From contig OY294072.1 in NCBI GenBank assembly GCA_958510875.1, positions 3,534,001 through 3,598,000 of the forward strand: 64,000 nt of DNA, in the 5' to 3' direction. The notes beneath the pieces were generated by a model. That model saw only the letters and a program-made list of their open reading frames with translations. It did not search any database and was not told where the DNA came from. Shown here piece by piece: positions 63,409 through 64,000 of the stretch (positions are counted from its first letter, which is position 1; each line of letters starts with the position of its first letter). The position numbers and the translations under genes were made by a program. The DNA comes from Endomychus coccineus. Taxonomy: Eukaryota > Arthropoda > Insecta > Coleoptera > Endomychidae.

Positions 63409-64000
63409 TACAAATGTATTTAATAATAATTTCAAACAAGTTCACGGACAACTATTATTTCTAACGAGCGAAGGAAGTTATGATATGGAAAATCGTAGAT
63501 TGTGCAACGTAAAATCACCGAATGATGATGGAGATGTTGCAAATAAAGTATATGTTGATAAATTAACACACAAACTGAATCTGAAAACGGAAACCAGTCT
63601 TACAGATACCTTCAATGTTAGGGTTAATAATTTGATCAAAGATGTCAACAAGGATCTGGATGAACATAAATTAACGAATGAGAAGGTTATTCTCAACATT
63701 GATGAACATCTGATGGCCATTCAGAATGAATACAATGGAATGGGGATCTATTTAAAATCAGAGTATAAAACAATCAGTGATAGTGTGAGGGAAAACAGAA
63801 ATGAATTGAAAGAGATCAATAACACATTTAACAGTGTGAACATGCGTCTAAATGACATTACTAGTAAAGTGGAGGCGTTAGAACGACGGATGACATCTGT
63901 GGAACCTTCTAAGAAGAGACCCTCATCATCCACAACAACAACAAAGCAGGGCTCTGTGAAACGTATAACTCCAAATCCTGTGAATATACCCAAAAAATTA
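63356..64000 (+). CDS. Coiled-coil Polinton protein (3' end outside window)
   Basis: Open without a stop for 215 codons to the window edge: MVSMDTFIRASSSMW, FKQVHGQLLFLTSEGSYD, long amphipathic charged region (SVRENRNELKEINNTF, RLNDITSKVEALERRM), then a basic Ser/Thr-rich tail (RPSSSTTTTKQGSVKR). It shows that the version at 10046 is frameshifted. Leucine and isoleucine heptads suggest a coiled-coil trimer, as in fibres or scaffold proteins; function is inferred. The start overlaps the previous gene by 53 bp. Confidence 0.75.
   Translation, partial: MVSMDTFIRASSSMWIYDTNVFNNNFKQVHGQLLFLTSEGSYDMENRRLCNVKSPNDDGDVANKVYVDKLTHKLNLKTETSLTDTFNVRVNNLIKDVNKDLDEHKLTNEKVILNIDEHLMAIQNEYNGMGIYLKSEYKTISDSVRENRNELKEINNTFNSVNMRLNDITSKVEALERRMTSVEPSKKRPSSSTTTTKQGSVKRITPNPVNIPKKL

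Overview
The window is a repeat-dominated, AT-rich piece of an insect nuclear genome. Three things point to an insect. There is a nuclear copy of mitochondrial DNA in the ancestral insect order cob-trnS2-nad1-trnL1-rrnL. The retroelements are of Penelope, Copia, Gypsy, BEL/Pao and LINE type, with a THAP (P-element-like) DNA transposon. Several copies of a Polinton/Maverick (adintovirus-like) element are present. The species cannot be named from this window, and no conventional host gene is recognisable apart from one Cys-rich ORF (24.4 kb) and one exon-like piece (25.3 kb).

Layout. 1-2.8 kb: Penelope-like element, open at the left edge, with a hammerhead-like motif downstream. 2.8-3.1 kb: TA-rich palindrome. 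3.1-5.65 kb: left half of a decayed Copia element. 5649-19314: a complete Polinton inserted in the Copia reverse transcriptase and bounded by a perfect 6-bp target duplication (AATGAT). From 17437 the right Polinton end and the right Copia half form an exact 2,828-bp tandem duplication (17437-20264 and 20265-23092). 23.1-28.8 kb: Copia LTR-like sequence, the Cys-rich ORF, a diverged tandem duplication and a LINE fragment. 28.77-39.35 kb: the mitochondrial insertion, interrupted by a minus-strand Gypsy element with a 1.6-kb LTR and oddly inverted LTR/16S pieces. 39.9-48.1 kb: a DDE transposase remnant, then a minus-strand BEL/Pao element broken by an LTR fragment and by the THAP transposon. 48.1-49.6 kb: LINE endonuclease. 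49.6-58.6 kb: a broken, inverted Polinton copy among minisatellites and three copies of a repeat carrying tRNA-like, Pol III box-containing units. 59.0-64.0 kb: a younger, more intact Polinton copy that runs off the right edge.

The Polinton genes form one virion-style set: packaging ATPase, a DUF8207-like protein, a coiled-coil protein, chromodomain integrase, a PLA2-domain minor protein, adenain-type protease, single-jelly-roll minor capsid and double-jelly-roll major capsid. Added to this set are an unusual hemopexin-type matrix metalloproteinase, two TIR-encoded genes, and in the right-hand copy a RING protein and a membrane-anchored protein. The older copy has many nonsense and frameshift lesions, while the minor capsid, ATPase and TIR ORFs are still open. 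The copies share striking non-coding modules: CACGTG arrays before the ATPase, paired TGACGTCA sites about 69 bp apart before the metalloproteinase, and an AAACGRT array before the TIR gene. No protein-primed DNA polymerase B gene was found inside the complete, TSD-bounded element.
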